Of a DNA stretch of 64,000 nt, positions 35,117 to 45,122 are shown in pieces; position 1 is the stretch's first letter, and each line of letters begins with the position of its first letter. Location: positions 310,001 through 374,000 of the forward strand of contig OZ255710.1 of NCBI GenBank assembly GCA_965277105.1, given 5' to 3'. The notes below the pieces were generated by a model that was not told where the DNA came from, searched no databases, and saw only the letters and a program-made list of their open reading frames with translations. Position numbers and translations under genes: made by a program. This stretch comes from CAXSBA01 sp965277105 (GTDB taxonomy: Bacteria; Spirochaetota; UBA12135; COTS27; CAXSBA01).

Positions 35117-36062
35117 TTTGTTTTAATTTTTTAAAAAAGGCAATAGTTTTTTTAAGTCCTTTTTCTAAAGTAGTTTTGGGTAACCAGTTTAATTTTTTTT
35201 GAGCTAAACTAATGTCCGGTTTTCTTTTAGGAGGATCGTCTAAAGGCAGTGGTTTGAAAACTATTTTTGATTTACTTTGAGTTAGTGTTATGATATGTTC
35301 AGCTAATGATTTAACAGTTTGTTCTTGAGGGTTACCTAGGTTAATCAGCGGGAGTTCGCCTTTAGAAAAACTTTTAGTTTTCATTAGTTTAATTATACCA
35401 GAAATTAAGTCATCGATGTAACAAAAAGATCGCGTTTGCATTCCATCTCCGTATAACGTAATGGGTACGTTTTCTAATGCTTGATTGATGAAATTGCTTA
35501 CCACTCGGCCATCTTGGCGATTCATGTTTTCTCCATAGGTATTGAATATGCGAACAATCCTAATGTCTAAATTATACTGTCTTTTACTGTCAACTAAAAG
35601 AGTTTCGGCGACTCTTTTGCCTTCGTCATAGCAGGAGCGAATTCCATTGGGATTAACATTACCCCAGTAGCTTTCCTTTTGGGGGTGCACTAAGGGGCTT
35701 CCATATACTTCGGAAGTGGAGGAAAATAGTATTTTTGCTTGGGTTTTTTGAGCAAGCTTTATAACGTTAAGAGTACCAAGGAAGTTTGTTTGTAGGGTGT
35801 AAACAGGGTCTTTTTGATAAAAGGGGGGAGATGCTGGGCAAGCAAAGTGATAAATCTCATCTAGTTTTTTAATGGATAAAATAGGATGGATAACGTTGTG
35901 CTTTAGAAAAGTAAAATTTTTTAATTTTTTATAGGGAATAATGTTATTCTCACTTCCCGTAAAAAGATTATCTAGGCAAAAAATTTCGTTATTTTTTATT
36001 AACTTTTTAACTAAATGACTCCCAATAAATCCCGCTCCTCCGGTAATTAAAATTCTTTTCAC
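35109..36062 (-). CDS. UDP-glucuronate decarboxylase-like NAD epimerase (Uxs)
   Basis: Extended SDR enzyme that probably converts UDP-glucuronate to UDP-xylose or a related sugar for envelope polysaccharides. The 317-residue protein has ITGGAGFIGSHL (NAD site) and DEIYHFACPASPPFYQKDPVYTLQTNFLGT, which is typical of UXS. ILFSSTSEVYG and the catalytic Tyr in CYDEGKRVAE follow, with ENMNRQDGRVVSNFINQAL near the middle. The match to Uxs is close, but other UDP-sugar epimerases cannot be excluded. A TATAAT lies about 20 nt before the ATG on the minus strand. Confidence 0.82.
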   Translation of the reverse strand: MKRILITGGAGFIGSHLVKKLIKNNEIFCLDNLFTGSENNIIPYKKLKNFTFLKHNVIHPILSIKKLDEIYHFACPASPPFYQKDPVYTLQTNFLGTLNVIKLAQKTQAKILFSSTSEVYGSPLVHPQKESYWGNVNPNGIRSCYDEGKRVAETLLVDSKRQYNLDIRIVRIFNTYGENMNRQDGRVVSNFINQALENVPITLYGDGMQTRSFCYIDDLISGIIKLMKTKSFSKGELPLINLGNPQEQTVKSLAEHIITLTQSKSKIVFKPLPLDDPPKRKPDISLAQKKLNWLPKTTLEKGLKKTIAFFKKLKQND

Positions 36063-36091
36063 TAAAAAAAATTATATCATTAAAAAAAATC

Positions 36092-39000
36092 CTAAAGGCC
36101 GGTTGGGGTAAAGTCTCTTTCGATTTCTTCAAAGAAAGGATCTGCTCTAGCCACTTCAGGGCCACGAGGATCTCTTTCGGGTTTGAGGTTGATATTAAAA
36201 CTAATCACATGGTCTAAGTAAAAACCACGAAAAGAATCTTCTGTAAAAGAAACCGGTAAAAAGCTGTAAGAAAAAGATGCTTGCCAGTCATCAATGTCAT
36301 GAACAATGCTAAGTTTAATTTTACTTAATTTAAACAGGCTATCTCTTTGATTATTTACTCCACCAAAGCCTAAGGAGTTGAAAATATCATCAAAAAAGTT
36401 TACTTGTTTTTTATTGAGGTGATTGGCCTTGTCTTTAAAATACAAATAAGAATCAGGGTTACTGGCGGTGAAACTTATATTAATATTGAATAAGTTCAAT
36501 ATCCTTAGCTTAGTCCCCAAGGTAAATGACATGCTGTCACTAGTGTATTGCTCTTCTCTAAAAAAATAATTAAATTTATAACCGAAAGAAAAACTATCTA
36601 AATCAAAAATATTATTTTTATCCACAGGAGACAGGGAAAAATTATAACTCAGCCCATATTTTACTAATTCTGGTTTTATGATTTTTTCAGTCTTATCGAA
36701 AAAATCATAGGATAAAGAATTATTAAGAGTGTTTCTAACCGGAGAAATATTAAGATTAAAATTCCAGCTAGTGCTACCAGAAAAAGATTTTATCCTATCT
36801 TCTCGCCAAAAGTTAGAGTCACTCAAAAAGTCGGTTGAAGTAACATTCCCATCGTCATCTTTTATCGGAAGAAGATCATAAGCAACCCCAACACTAGAAG
36901 CTAAAGTGTAATTAAGATAAGGAATATATAAAAACCCATAACCACTGTGAGCTCCTTTTAAATTGATAGAAAAATCTCGCCGATCAATTAGGTCAAGAAG
37001 TAAAGGATTAGAATCTACCCTATCGGGGGAAGTCCTTTTGGCTAAGTTGTAATTAAAATCAAGGTCAAAAACAGGAAGCATGCTCTCAAAACCATTAGAG
37101 CTTTTCCAAATATTTTTCAGTCGATTAGAAGGGAAATCAATTGGCATACTGAATTTATAATTTGAGGCAATTTTCTGCGTTTCTTCTCTAGGGGTTACAC
37201 TATTTTCATCGAAAAGTAAAGTAGTCCTTTCATCGGTTAAAGACCAGTTGTTTTGTAAGTTAAATCCAATAAAATTAGGAATGGAATTGAAAAAATCCAT
37301 ATTAGATTTGACAGCATAGCTAAGCCTTAAAATGGTTTTGTCTTTATCCTGGCTGTTCTCGGTTGTATAATTCTTCCCTTCCCAATTCCGCGAATAATTA
37401 ACCGATAAGCTAGGATCAATAGTCCAGGAGTACCAATCTAAACCAAAATTAAGAAAAGAATACTCATCTTTGTCAAAGGAAAAAGGCCTGCTAATACTTC
37501 CATTCAAATTCAAAGAATAATTTTCTTTTTCTAAGGCATAGGCTTCAATACCAGTGCTATTGCCCGAACCTGAATTGATGGGAGTCCCGTCTTTATACTG
37601 GCTAGTGGCGGTATAATTTACTCCCAATGAATAAGGAATATTAAAGTGAAGTAAGCTATTATCGGCATTAGGATCAAAAGTCCCACTATGACTAAATTTA
37701 ATACTTGGTAGAGTAACTGAGCGTAAATATTTATTATACCTCTCTTCAGGCTTATCGTCTTTTTTGTTGGGGTCATCGTAAATACCATAGAGCCAACTCA
37801 GATCAACAGTTAAACTAGTATCCGGAGCCGACAGAGAATAATTTATTTTATAATAGTCCGTATCCGAAGGGTTAGTGGGGAAGCGAAAAATATCTTCATC
37901 ACGGTCATGGCGCTCAATTAACCTTTGAATATCCAAGTGATCTAAGGTTAAATTCCTGGAAAAAATACTACTTAAAAGGGGGTCATTCGTGTTATTCATA
38001 CTAAATTTAAGATCACTAGTAATGTTACTTTCCGGTTTTTTAGCTAAAGAAAAATTATGGTCATACCTTATTTTATAGCTAAGCCTATCTTGACTGTTGA
38101 TATGGGAGTCTATATTATGGGAATAGGTTAATTTGTTCTCTTCTTTCGTCACGTCATTTCTTGAATAATAAACTCCAGTAAAATCCAGTTTATAATCGCT
38201 ATTGGCAATAGTATTTTGATTTAGTACATTGAGGTAATAGCCTAGTTTTTCATAAACGTTAAAAGTTAATGCTATCTTAGTAAGTAACGGCACATTGTCA
38301 AAAGAAGTTTTAGTTAAAAAATAAAGCCCCTCTCTTCTAGTTTCGCCAAAAGATAAATCTAAACTGCTCGATAAAGGATAACGATTAAAATAAGGGAACC
38401 AAAAAAAACCATGGTTATGAACTTTAGGGATGATGTTTTTAAAGATTTCTCTTTCGGTTCCGTAGATATCAACTTTCCCAAAATGGACGTGGTAAAAAGG
38501 GTCATCGTTTTTAGAAAAAGTAACCCACCCATCTTCTAAGGTGAAATGCTCCCTACTATTAATTCGAAATGTTTTAACTCTAAAATAGTTCCCTTGCTGT
38601 AAGCCAGAAGCATTATTAACATACCCTTGCTCTTCGTTAAGTTTAAAGAGAATTTCATCTCCTTCAATGACATTATCCCCAATGGTTACCTTGATTTTCC
38701 CTCTTCCTGATATTTCTCTAGTGTCTAAGTTAATGATAATTTTATTCCCTTCAATAGAGCCGTTTTCATAGTCTATTTGTACGTTCCCCTCTAAGGTAAC
38801 CGTTTGATGAGATTTATCTCCTACTTTAATTTCTTTTAATTCAATAATATCCGTTTTTTTTAAAACTACTCCAGTTGATTTTTGGCTTTCAAATAACTTT
38901 TTTTCTTCAATAGCTGATTTATTACTTGTACTTGTTGGTGTGGAAGAATTTTTTGGCGGGTTAATAATTTCCAAAACTTTTTCTTTGAGGAAATTTAAGT

Positions 39001-39292
39001 TGGTTTTATTAATGTACTGAGGATTAATTTCTTGGGCTAATCGTTTAATGATTTCTTCATCGTTTTGATCGATTAATTTTACTACAATCTCTTTTAAAGA
39101 GAGCTGCTGCTTTTCTTCTTCACTAGCTGGTAAGGTCTTTTCTTTTTGTAACCGATTTAAGGTAACGTCTTCTAAAGGATAAACCCCGTATTCCCTTAAC
39201 GTGTTTAATTCTTTTGAGTTAGCATCTACTTGAGGCCAACAAAAAGTAGAAAAAATTAGAATAAAAAAAAGAAAAACAAATTTAATCTTCAA
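36092..39292 (-). CDS. lptD: LptD/OstA-like outer-membrane assembly protein
   Basis: Probable LPS transport barrel. The start is taken as TTG at 39292 (MKIKFVFLFF...), overlapping the end of nadB. It gives a signal peptide ending near CWPQ and a 1066-residue protein. A longer frame from 39352 would run into nadB and spoil the signal peptide. A coiled/linker region comes first, then an OstA/LptA-type domain (TLEGNVQIDYENGSIEGNK, REISGRGKIKV, DNVIEGDEILF). A very long series of amphipathic beta strands rich in Y, F, N and S forms the barrel (PYFNRYPLSSSLDLSFGETRREG). It is large, as in spirochaetal LptD. Confidence 0.8.
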   Translation of the reverse strand: MKIKFVFLFFILIFSTFCWPQVDANSKELNTLREYGVYPLEDVTLNRLQKEKTLPASEEEKQQLSLKEIVVKLIDQNDEEIIKRLAQEINPQYINKTNLNFLKEKVLEIINPPKNSSTPTSTSNKSAIEEKKLFESQKSTGVVLKKTDIIELKEIKVGDKSHQTVTLEGNVQIDYENGSIEGNKIIINLDTREISGRGKIKVTIGDNVIEGDEILFKLNEEQGYVNNASGLQQGNYFRVKTFRINSREHFTLEDGWVTFSKNDDPFYHVHFGKVDIYGTEREIFKNIIPKVHNHGFFWFPYFNRYPLSSSLDLSFGETRREGLYFLTKTSFDNVPLLTKIALTFNVYEKLGYYLNVLNQNTIANSDYKLDFTGVYYSRNDVTKEENKLTYSHNIDSHINSQDRLSYKIRYDHNFSLAKKPESNITSDLKFSMNNTNDPLLSSIFSRNLTLDHLDIQRLIERHDRDEDIFRFPTNPSDTDYYKINYSLSAPDTSLTVDLSWLYGIYDDPNKKDDKPEERYNKYLRSVTLPSIKFSHSGTFDPNADNSLLHFNIPYSLGVNYTATSQYKDGTPINSGSGNSTGIEAYALEKENYSLNLNGSISRPFSFDKDEYSFLNFGLDWYSWTIDPSLSVNYSRNWEGKNYTTENSQDKDKTILRLSYAVKSNMDFFNSIPNFIGFNLQNNWSLTDERTTLLFDENSVTPREETQKIASNYKFSMPIDFPSNRLKNIWKSSNGFESMLPVFDLDFNYNLAKRTSPDRVDSNPLLLDLIDRRDFSINLKGAHSGYGFLYIPYLNYTLASSVGVAYDLLPIKDDDGNVTSTDFLSDSNFWREDRIKSFSGSTSWNFNLNISPVRNTLNNSLSYDFFDKTEKIIKPELVKYGLSYNFSLSPVDKNNIFDLDSFSFGYKFNYFFREEQYTSDSMSFTLGTKLRILNLFNINISFTASNPDSYLYFKDKANHLNKKQVNFFDDIFNSLGFGGVNNQRDSLFKLSKIKLSIVHDIDDWQASFSYSFLPVSFTEDSFRGFYLDHVISFNINLKPERDPRGPEVARADPFFEEIERDFTPTGL

Positions 39293-40817
39293 GATAATGG
39301 CAACCTCTAGAGACTGGGTTTTTAATAGCTGCACTCGCAACCAATAAAGCAACTTGAATGATATTACGAAGCTCTAGAAAATCTTGACTAAGGTACCCAT
39401 TGTGGTAGCGAAATTCAATTTTCTTTTTTAACTCGCTTAATTCACTTAGGGCAATTTTAATGTTTTTCTTTTGTCGAATAATCCCCACGTAATTCCACAT
39501 TAAATTCTTAACGCTATTTAGATTACTTCGAATGAAAAAAGGGTCAGGGTTTTTTAGAGCTGGAGAAATAGTCCAATGTTTTATTTTTTCGAGAGAATAA
39601 TCGTGAGCTTGGCGAATTGTTTCTTTGCCAGCCAAGTAACCAAAATAAAGGCCTTCTAATAGCGAAGTAGAAGCTAGCCGATTAGCCCCGTGAATACCGG
39701 TGCAGGCATTTTCTCCTACGGCATATAAATTGGTGATAGAAGTCTCCCCTTTCTCATTAGTAAGAATTCCCCCACAAGAAAAATGAAACGCAGGAGTAAC
39801 GGGGATTCCTCTTCGATTAAAGTCAATGTTAAACTCCCGACACTTTTTGAAAATAGTAGGGAAACGTTCAGCAAAAGTGGCTTTCATTTTTTTAAGGGAC
39901 AAATAGATGGGATGATCTTGGTTTTGTAATTGTTCTAAATAAATAGCTCGGCTAATAACATCACGAGGGGCTAGGGAGCCCTTAGCGTCGTATTTACCCA
40001 TAAACTCTTTCCCCCGATGATCTACTAAGACAGCATTTTCTCCTCTAAGGGCTTCGGAGATTAAAAAGTTATTGGCTTTATTAACGGCCAAAGTGGTGGG
40101 ATGAAACTGGGTAAACTCCATATTGATAACCCTAGCTCCTGCCCGGTAGGCTAAGGCAATGCCATCGCCAGTAGCGGTTAGGGGGTTCGTGTTTTGTTGA
40201 TAAATCTGCCCAATCCCTCCCGTTGCTAAAATAATTTTATCAAAAAAATAAGAGTTTACTTTCTGTTCTTTAACATCAAAAACGTAAAGGCCAATGCATT
40301 TTACTTTTTCATAAACAGCTAAAGGGTCTTTGGAGTGATGAGGAATATTAATGAGGTCAATAGCCATTTTATTCGTTAGGAAATTAATTTTTTTTTTGGT
40401 TAAATAACCTAACAATGATTCAACAATAGTTTTCCCGGTAGTGTCCTGGTAATAAAGTATCCTTTTTTTACTATGCCCAGCTTCCTTGGTGAATTGTAGT
40501 TGATTATTAGAGTTTTTAGTAAAACCAACCTGGAGTTTGTCGATGAGAATTTTCTTCGTTAAAGGAGGTGATTCTTTAGAAAATAATTTAGTGGTTTTTT
40601 CTAAGTTTAAGCCATTGCCTACCATAAGCATGTCGCGGTATAAAATTTCCGGGCTATCGTTTTCTCCTTGATGAACAATCCCCCCTTGAGCCCAACTAGA
40701 GGCAGATAAGGATAGAGAATCTGCTTTGGTAAAAATAGTTACTTCATCTTTATTTTCTAAGGCACCTAGAGCTGCACTTAATCCTGCTATCCCAGTTCCG
40801 ACAATACCTACTTTCAT
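39282..40817 (-). CDS. nadB: L-aspartate oxidase
   Basis: First enzyme of de novo NAD synthesis (aspartate to iminoaspartate). The 511-residue flavoprotein has VGTGIAGLSAALGA (FAD site), SASSWAQGGIVHQG, LATGGIGQIYQQNTNPLTATGDG and EFTQFHPT. FHFSCGGI and NLYAVGENACTGIHGANRLASTSLLEG are present too. A SdhA-like succinate dehydrogenase is excluded by the HQGEND and GRGIPVTPAFHF-type segments of NadB. No nadA or nadC is adjacent. TATAAT boxes lie about 30 nt upstream on the minus strand. The 3' end overlaps lptD. Confidence 0.95.
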   Translation of the reverse strand: MKVGIVGTGIAGLSAALGALENKDEVTIFTKADSLSLSASSWAQGGIVHQGENDSPEILYRDMLMVGNGLNLEKTTKLFSKESPPLTKKILIDKLQVGFTKNSNNQLQFTKEAGHSKKRILYYQDTTGKTIVESLLGYLTKKKINFLTNKMAIDLINIPHHSKDPLAVYEKVKCIGLYVFDVKEQKVNSYFFDKIILATGGIGQIYQQNTNPLTATGDGIALAYRAGARVINMEFTQFHPTTLAVNKANNFLISEALRGENAVLVDHRGKEFMGKYDAKGSLAPRDVISRAIYLEQLQNQDHPIYLSLKKMKATFAERFPTIFKKCREFNIDFNRRGIPVTPAFHFSCGGILTNEKGETSITNLYAVGENACTGIHGANRLASTSLLEGLYFGYLAGKETIRQAHDYSLEKIKHWTISPALKNPDPFFIRSNLNSVKNLMWNYVGIIRQKKNIKIALSELSELKKKIEFRYHNGYLSQDFLELRNIIQVALLVASAAIKNPVSRGCHYLED

Positions 40818-41075
40818 GCTGTAATAATTTAATATTATATTATAATTTTAAGAAAAAAATCTCTAGGCGATTAAAGTGATAATGAAATTACTTTTCTTGG
40901 TTTTAAATGTTATAACTTGCCTAGACAACCCTAGCCTTTAAGAAAAAAATCCTTTTTTAAAAGTAATTTAAAAGCAGAATTGGTTTTAATGAAATGCCTA
41001 TTGATGATACAATATTATAGGGGACTTGAAGTGATTTTAAGGCAAAAATAGTTTCCTAATAAAAAAGTAAAACTA
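40818..41075. other. intergenic gap between nadB and ctaA
   Basis: The longest clearly non-coding stretch (258 nt), between divergent genes. It holds TATAAT-like boxes for nadB (about 40835-40850, minus) and TACAAT at 41008-41013 facing ctaA with only a poorly spaced TTGGTT upstream. I see no tRNA, stable RNA, long repeat or open reading frame in it. Confidence 0.5.
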
Positions 41076-42110
41076 GTGGGAAAAAAAGTAATTTTTAGAA
41101 AAAAAATTTTCAATGGATTATTAATTATTTTAGTGCTCTTAATTATCGTTATCGGAGGGCTTACTAGATTAACCGAATCCGGGCTTTCAATGGTAGACTG
41201 GGAGCTTTTGCGAGGAATTATTCCTCCCTTTACCGAGCAAGCTTGGCAGGAGGAATTTGCTAATTATAAAAAATATCCTGAATTCCAAGAAAAAAACTAT
41301 CTTATAAGTTTAGAAGAATTTAAAGTAATATTTTATTTCGAATACGCCCATCGAATGCTAGGGCGATTACTAGGTTTAGGTTTGTTATTTACGTTTCTCT
41401 ATTTCTTTTTAAAAAGAGAATTGTCTTTTAAGGAAATCATGCATTATGCGGTGCTGTTGTTTTTAGTAATGATGCAGGGGCTTTTGGGTTGGTATATGGT
41501 AAAAAGTGGTTTGGTTAATGAGCCAGAAGTTAGTCATTATCGTTTGGCTGCTCATTTGTCTTTGGCTTTGTTTTTGCTAATGTATTTGTGGAAGTTTTGG
41601 CTGAGTTATTTCTCTTTCAAAAAAGATAGATTTTTTAATTCTAATAAACTAATTAATTTGCTGATTATCCTTATTGCTGGGCAAATTATTTTAGGGGCGT
41701 TTAATTCAGGTTTGGATGCGGGAATAATATCTCATGACTACCCCAAAATGTTAGGGCAATGGATTCCGTATGAGCAGTTTGGTTTAGAAAAAAACCACCT
41801 TACTTTTTTCGCTTCCCTAAAAGAGCTTAGCGATAATGCGGTTTTTATCCATTTTATCCATCGTCATTTAGGTTTGCTTTTAGGGATTGTTCTGCTGGTT
41901 TTTTCTTCTTATTTTTTTTTGAAAGTTAATACTTTTGATATAAAAATAGCCTTATTGCTATTATTCCTACTCTCTTTTATCCAGCCCCTTATTGGAATTT
42001 TTCTTACCGTTAGTAGCATTCCTATTCCTCTAGCTAGTCTGCATCAAATCATAGCTGTTTTTATTTTACTTAACGTTGTTTATCTTAAGCATAGGACTAG
42101 TTCTCGTTAG
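41076..42110 (+). CDS. ctaA: heme A synthase, COX15/CtaA type
   Basis: Converts heme O to heme A for aa3-type cytochrome oxidase, using oxygen. The 344-residue protein has about eight membrane helices and the COX15 signatures: GGLTRLTESGLSMVDW, EYAHRMLGRLLG, HYRLAAHLSLAL, GLDAGIISHDYPKMLGQWIP, FIHRHLG and SLHQ. It carries conserved heme-ligand histidines in both halves, and the start is GTG at 41076. Its presence implies an aerobic organism with heme A, although no oxidase genes are in the window. It precedes the Bat operon. Confidence 0.93.
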   Translation: MGKKVIFRKKIFNGLLIILVLLIIVIGGLTRLTESGLSMVDWELLRGIIPPFTEQAWQEEFANYKKYPEFQEKNYLISLEEFKVIFYFEYAHRMLGRLLGLGLLFTFLYFFLKRELSFKEIMHYAVLLFLVMMQGLLGWYMVKSGLVNEPEVSHYRLAAHLSLALFLLMYLWKFWLSYFSFKKDRFFNSNKLINLLIILIAGQIILGAFNSGLDAGIISHDYPKMLGQWIPYEQFGLEKNHLTFFASLKELSDNAVFIHFIHRHLGLLLGIVLLVFSSYFFLKVNTFDIKIALLLLFLLSFIQPLIGIFLTVSSIPIPLASLHQIIAVFILLNVVYLKHRTSSR

Positions 42111-42120
42111 TTTTAAAATT

Positions 42121-43044
42121 TTGTTTTTTTTTTCTAAAAATAAAATTATTTTTTTTTGCTTTATCTGGTTAAACATTACTTGGTTAGAAGCTAATGATTC
42201 GTCTGTTTATTTCCAAGCAGAAGTTGATAAAAAAACCATTAACATTGCTGACGAGATTAAACTAACAGTAACTTTAGAAACTCCTGCCCAAGAAAAAGTA
42301 ATTCTCCCTATATTGGTCGATACCTTAGGCGATTTTACGATAATTGATTTAGAGTTAGTTGATGATGAAATTAAAGGCAATAAAAAAATCCAGAAAAATA
42401 TTTATACCCTTACCATTTATCAAACAGGAGAATTTTCTCTTCCCTCTTTAATCATTCAATTCTCTAAAAAAGAAAAAGTGTTCACCTATGAAACATCACC
42501 CATTTTGATTACGGTGGCAAGTTTAATCGACAACACCAATGAATTAAATATTAATGAACACTTGTTTGATATTGATGGGCAAATAGCTATTTGGTTTTAT
42601 CTACTAATGGTTGTAATTTTATTTTTTATAGTGGCGTTGATTTTTTTCTTTTACAGAAAGTCCCGCCAAAAAAAACCTTTTTATGATTTTTTTTTTAAGG
42701 AAGCTAGTAAATTATTTGAGGAGAACTCTCTGCCTTTAGATTCTCATAAAGTTAAATCCTTTTATTTTCAATTTTACACTTTGGTGAAATCTTTTATTAG
42801 TAAAAAATATCAAGATAAAAAGTTATTGGGGTTTACTTCCAAGCAGACGCTTTTTGCTCTTTATAAAAAAAAGAATCAGGATTTAAACTTTTATGAAGAT
42901 TTTTTAAATTATGCGGATAAAGTAAAATTTTCCGATTTTAAAAATAACCAAAAAAAAGATAAATATTTTCGTGAGTTTTTTGAAAACATTCTTCAACAAG
43001 AAAAAATAGAAAATGAAAATAAGGCAAAAAAAATAATTAAATGA
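42121..43044 (+). CDS. BatD-N-like membrane protein at the head of the Bat operon
   Basis: Starts most likely at TTG 42121, directly after ctaA (a TTG at 42076 would overlap it). This gives 307 residues with a signal segment (KNKIIFFCFIWLNITWLEA). An extracytoplasmic Ig-like domain follows that resembles the first BatD domain (VDKKTINIADEIKLTVTLET, GEFSLPSLIIQF). Next come one membrane helix (about 160-180) and a cytoplasmic tail with FISKKYQDKKLLGFTSKQTLFALYKKK. Short BatD-like genes beside batA are usual in Bat operons. The 3' end overlaps batA by four bases. Confidence 0.7.
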   Translation: MFFFSKNKIIFFCFIWLNITWLEANDSSVYFQAEVDKKTINIADEIKLTVTLETPAQEKVILPILVDTLGDFTIIDLELVDDEIKGNKKIQKNIYTLTIYQTGEFSLPSLIIQFSKKEKVFTYETSPILITVASLIDNTNELNINEHLFDIDGQIAIWFYLLMVVILFFIVALIFFFYRKSRQKKPFYDFFFKEASKLFEENSLPLDSHKVKSFYFQFYTLVKSFISKKYQDKKLLGFTSKQTLFALYKKKNQDLNFYEDFLNYADKVKFSDFKNNQKKDKYFREFFENILQQEKIENENKAKKIIK

Positions 43045-44045
43045 ATCTAACTTTTCAAGAGCCTAATTATTTTCTATTTTTTTTTATTGTTCCTTTTTTA
43101 ATCTTTTTTTATTTTTTTCTTTTAACTAAAATTAATAATCAACAGCTCCATTCTTCTCTACAATTTTTCAAAAAAATAAAACCCACTTGGAAAAATAAAA
43201 TAGTTCATCTTCCTTTCTGGATTAGCCTCTTCATAATAAGTCTTATTATCATTGCCTTAGCTAAGCCCCAAGAAAAGTTAGGCAAGAGCTTTAATGTCAA
43301 AGAAGGCATTGATATTATGTTTGTTTTAGACATATCCATTTCTATGAATATTCAAGACTTTAAGCCGAATCGATTAGAAGTAGCTAAAAAGCAAATTTAT
43401 GATTTCTTAAACATAAGAGAAAATGATCGCATGGGTTTGGTGGTTTTTGGAGAAGATGCTTTCTTGCAATCTCCTCTAACTTTTGATAAAGACTTCTTGC
43501 AGTCATCGATTACTCGGGTAGATTTTTTAGAAGAAATAAAAAGTAGCACAGCCATGGGCAATGCCATAACTACGGCAATACTAGCTTTAAAAGAAAGTGA
43601 AACTAAAAGTAAAATCATTATCCTTTTAACTGATGGAGATAGCAATGCTGGTGAAATTGATCCTATTACTGCTGCTAATCTAGCTAGGGAGTACAATATT
43701 AAAATATATTCTATTGGTATCGGCAAGCCGGGAAAATCAATTATCAACCAGCTGTTTGATGATCCGCTTCGAGGGAAAATCTTCAGGCCCATAGAAGTTT
43801 ATATGGACGAAACTACGTTAATCAAAATATCTGAAATAACTCAAGGAAAGTATTTTAACGTTAAAAATACAGTTGGTTTTACAGCAGCTTATGAGGAAAT
43901 TGATGCACTAGAAAAAACTGAAGTTAAAGAAACCGATTACGATATTTATAAAGATTATCATCCATTAATAATAAAAATTATTTTATGGTTAATCATTTTT
44001 TATTTGTTAGTTAAATACATTGTCATTAATAAAAAACCAGTATAG
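43041..44045 (+). CDS. batA: BatA, VWA-domain membrane protein
   Basis: A 334-residue protein: two membrane helices near the N-terminus (about residues 8-28 and 58-76), a von Willebrand factor A domain and a C-terminal membrane helix. The metal site is visible as DISIS (Asp97, Ser99, Ser101) with LLTDGDSN later. Bat proteins are thought to form a periplasm-facing complex in stress tolerance in Bacteroides and Leptospira. The biochemical role is not settled. It overlaps the upstream gene and lies 9 nt before batB. Confidence 0.9.
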   Translation: MNLTFQEPNYFLFFFIVPFLIFFYFFLLTKINNQQLHSSLQFFKKIKPTWKNKIVHLPFWISLFIISLIIIALAKPQEKLGKSFNVKEGIDIMFVLDISISMNIQDFKPNRLEVAKKQIYDFLNIRENDRMGLVVFGEDAFLQSPLTFDKDFLQSSITRVDFLEEIKSSTAMGNAITTAILALKESETKSKIIILLTDGDSNAGEIDPITAANLAREYNIKIYSIGIGKPGKSIINQLFDDPLRGKIFRPIEVYMDETTLIKISEITQGKYFNVKNTVGFTAAYEEIDALEKTEVKETDYDIYKDYHPLIIKIILWLIIFYLLVKYIVINKKPV

Positions 44046-44054
44046 AAAAAAGAG

Positions 44055-45122
44055 ATGCTAGAAAATTTTTTAACGATTATTTCTACTTGGCAAAGCGTTT
44101 TTACTGCTTGGGAAAATGGTGTCTACTTTATTATCATCCCATTATTTGCTCTTTTTTTTTGGGGGCAATATTTTTTTTTTCAAAAGAAATTAAGAAAAAA
44201 TTTTCATCTAGAAAAAATCGCCTTGTTGTTTAAAAATACTAGCTTAAGAAAAATTATCATCAAGCAGATTTTTTTTCTGTTAGCTATTTTTTCGATTGTT
44301 TTGGCTTATATGAATCCGCAATGGGGAATAAAAAAAAAAATAGCTTTTACTGGCTCAGACATTATTCTTCTCATTGATGTTTCTAATTCTATGTTAGTAG
44401 AAGACATTAAACCTAATCGCTTGGAACGGGCTAAGTTGTCAATTCTCAGTTTTTTAGAAAACACTCAAGACTCTCGTGTAGGGATTGTGGTTTTTGCGGG
44501 ATCGGCTTACCTTCTAGCGCCACTCACCAAAGACTATGGAGCAGTTAAAAAATTTATTGATACCATCGATACCACTATTATTCATAAACAAGGGACCGAC
44601 TTAGCTTTAGGATTAGATATTGCCTTATCTTCTTTTCAAGAAAACAAATTAAATGGCTCAAAAGTGATTTTGGTTTTTACCGATGGAGAAAATCACAGTG
44701 AGAGTATTTTTAATCAAGGAGAATTAGCAAGAAAAAAAAATATTAAAATTTTTTCGATTGGAATTGGAACTGGCAATGGGGAGTTTATTCCCATTAAAAA
44801 TAGCCAAGGAGAAGTCGTGAGTTACTTAAAAGATAATCAAGGGATCCCAATTGTTTCTAAGTTAGATCAAAAAACATTGATCACTTTAGCCCAAATTACT
44901 GAAGGAGATTTTTTTTTTACCGAAAGAAACTTTTCTGGAATTGGGAGAATTTATAATAAAATAAATTCTCTAATTGGAGAAAAAAGTAAGGATCAAATAA
45001 TCATAAAAGAAGATAGATATCAAATCTTTCTTTTGTTAGCTTTGGTTTTTTTTTTATTTGATTTAATGATGACAACGAGAAAAAATCAAATAAAAAAAAT
45101 GCTCCACTTTTTTAAAAAATGA
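44055..45122 (+). CDS. batB: BatB, VWA-domain membrane protein
   Basis: Paralogue of BatA with the same plan: membrane helices at about 26-42 and 70-85, a VWA domain with DVSNS (Asp108, Ser110, Ser112) and FTDGENHSES, and a C-terminal helix (about 322-338). The segment KPNRLERAK after the metal site is shared with BatA, so the two probably form a heteromeric pair. The gene ends four bases inside batC. Confidence 0.9.
   Translation: MLENFLTIISTWQSVFTAWENGVYFIIIPLFALFFWGQYFFFQKKLRKNFHLEKIALLFKNTSLRKIIIKQIFFLLAIFSIVLAYMNPQWGIKKKIAFTGSDIILLIDVSNSMLVEDIKPNRLERAKLSILSFLENTQDSRVGIVVFAGSAYLLAPLTKDYGAVKKFIDTIDTTIIHKQGTDLALGLDIALSSFQENKLNGSKVILVFTDGENHSESIFNQGELARKKNIKIFSIGIGTGNGEFIPIKNSQGEVVSYLKDNQGIPIVSKLDQKTLITLAQITEGDFFFTERNFSGIGRIYNKINSLIGEKSKDQIIIKEDRYQIFLLLALVFFLFDLMMTTRKNQIKKMLHFFKK

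Noticed and set aside
39293..39352. Longer N-terminus for the LptD-like protein
   Set aside because: It would place 20 non-hydrophobic residues encoded within nadB before the signal peptide; the TTG at 39292 gives a normal signal peptide and a coupled overlap.
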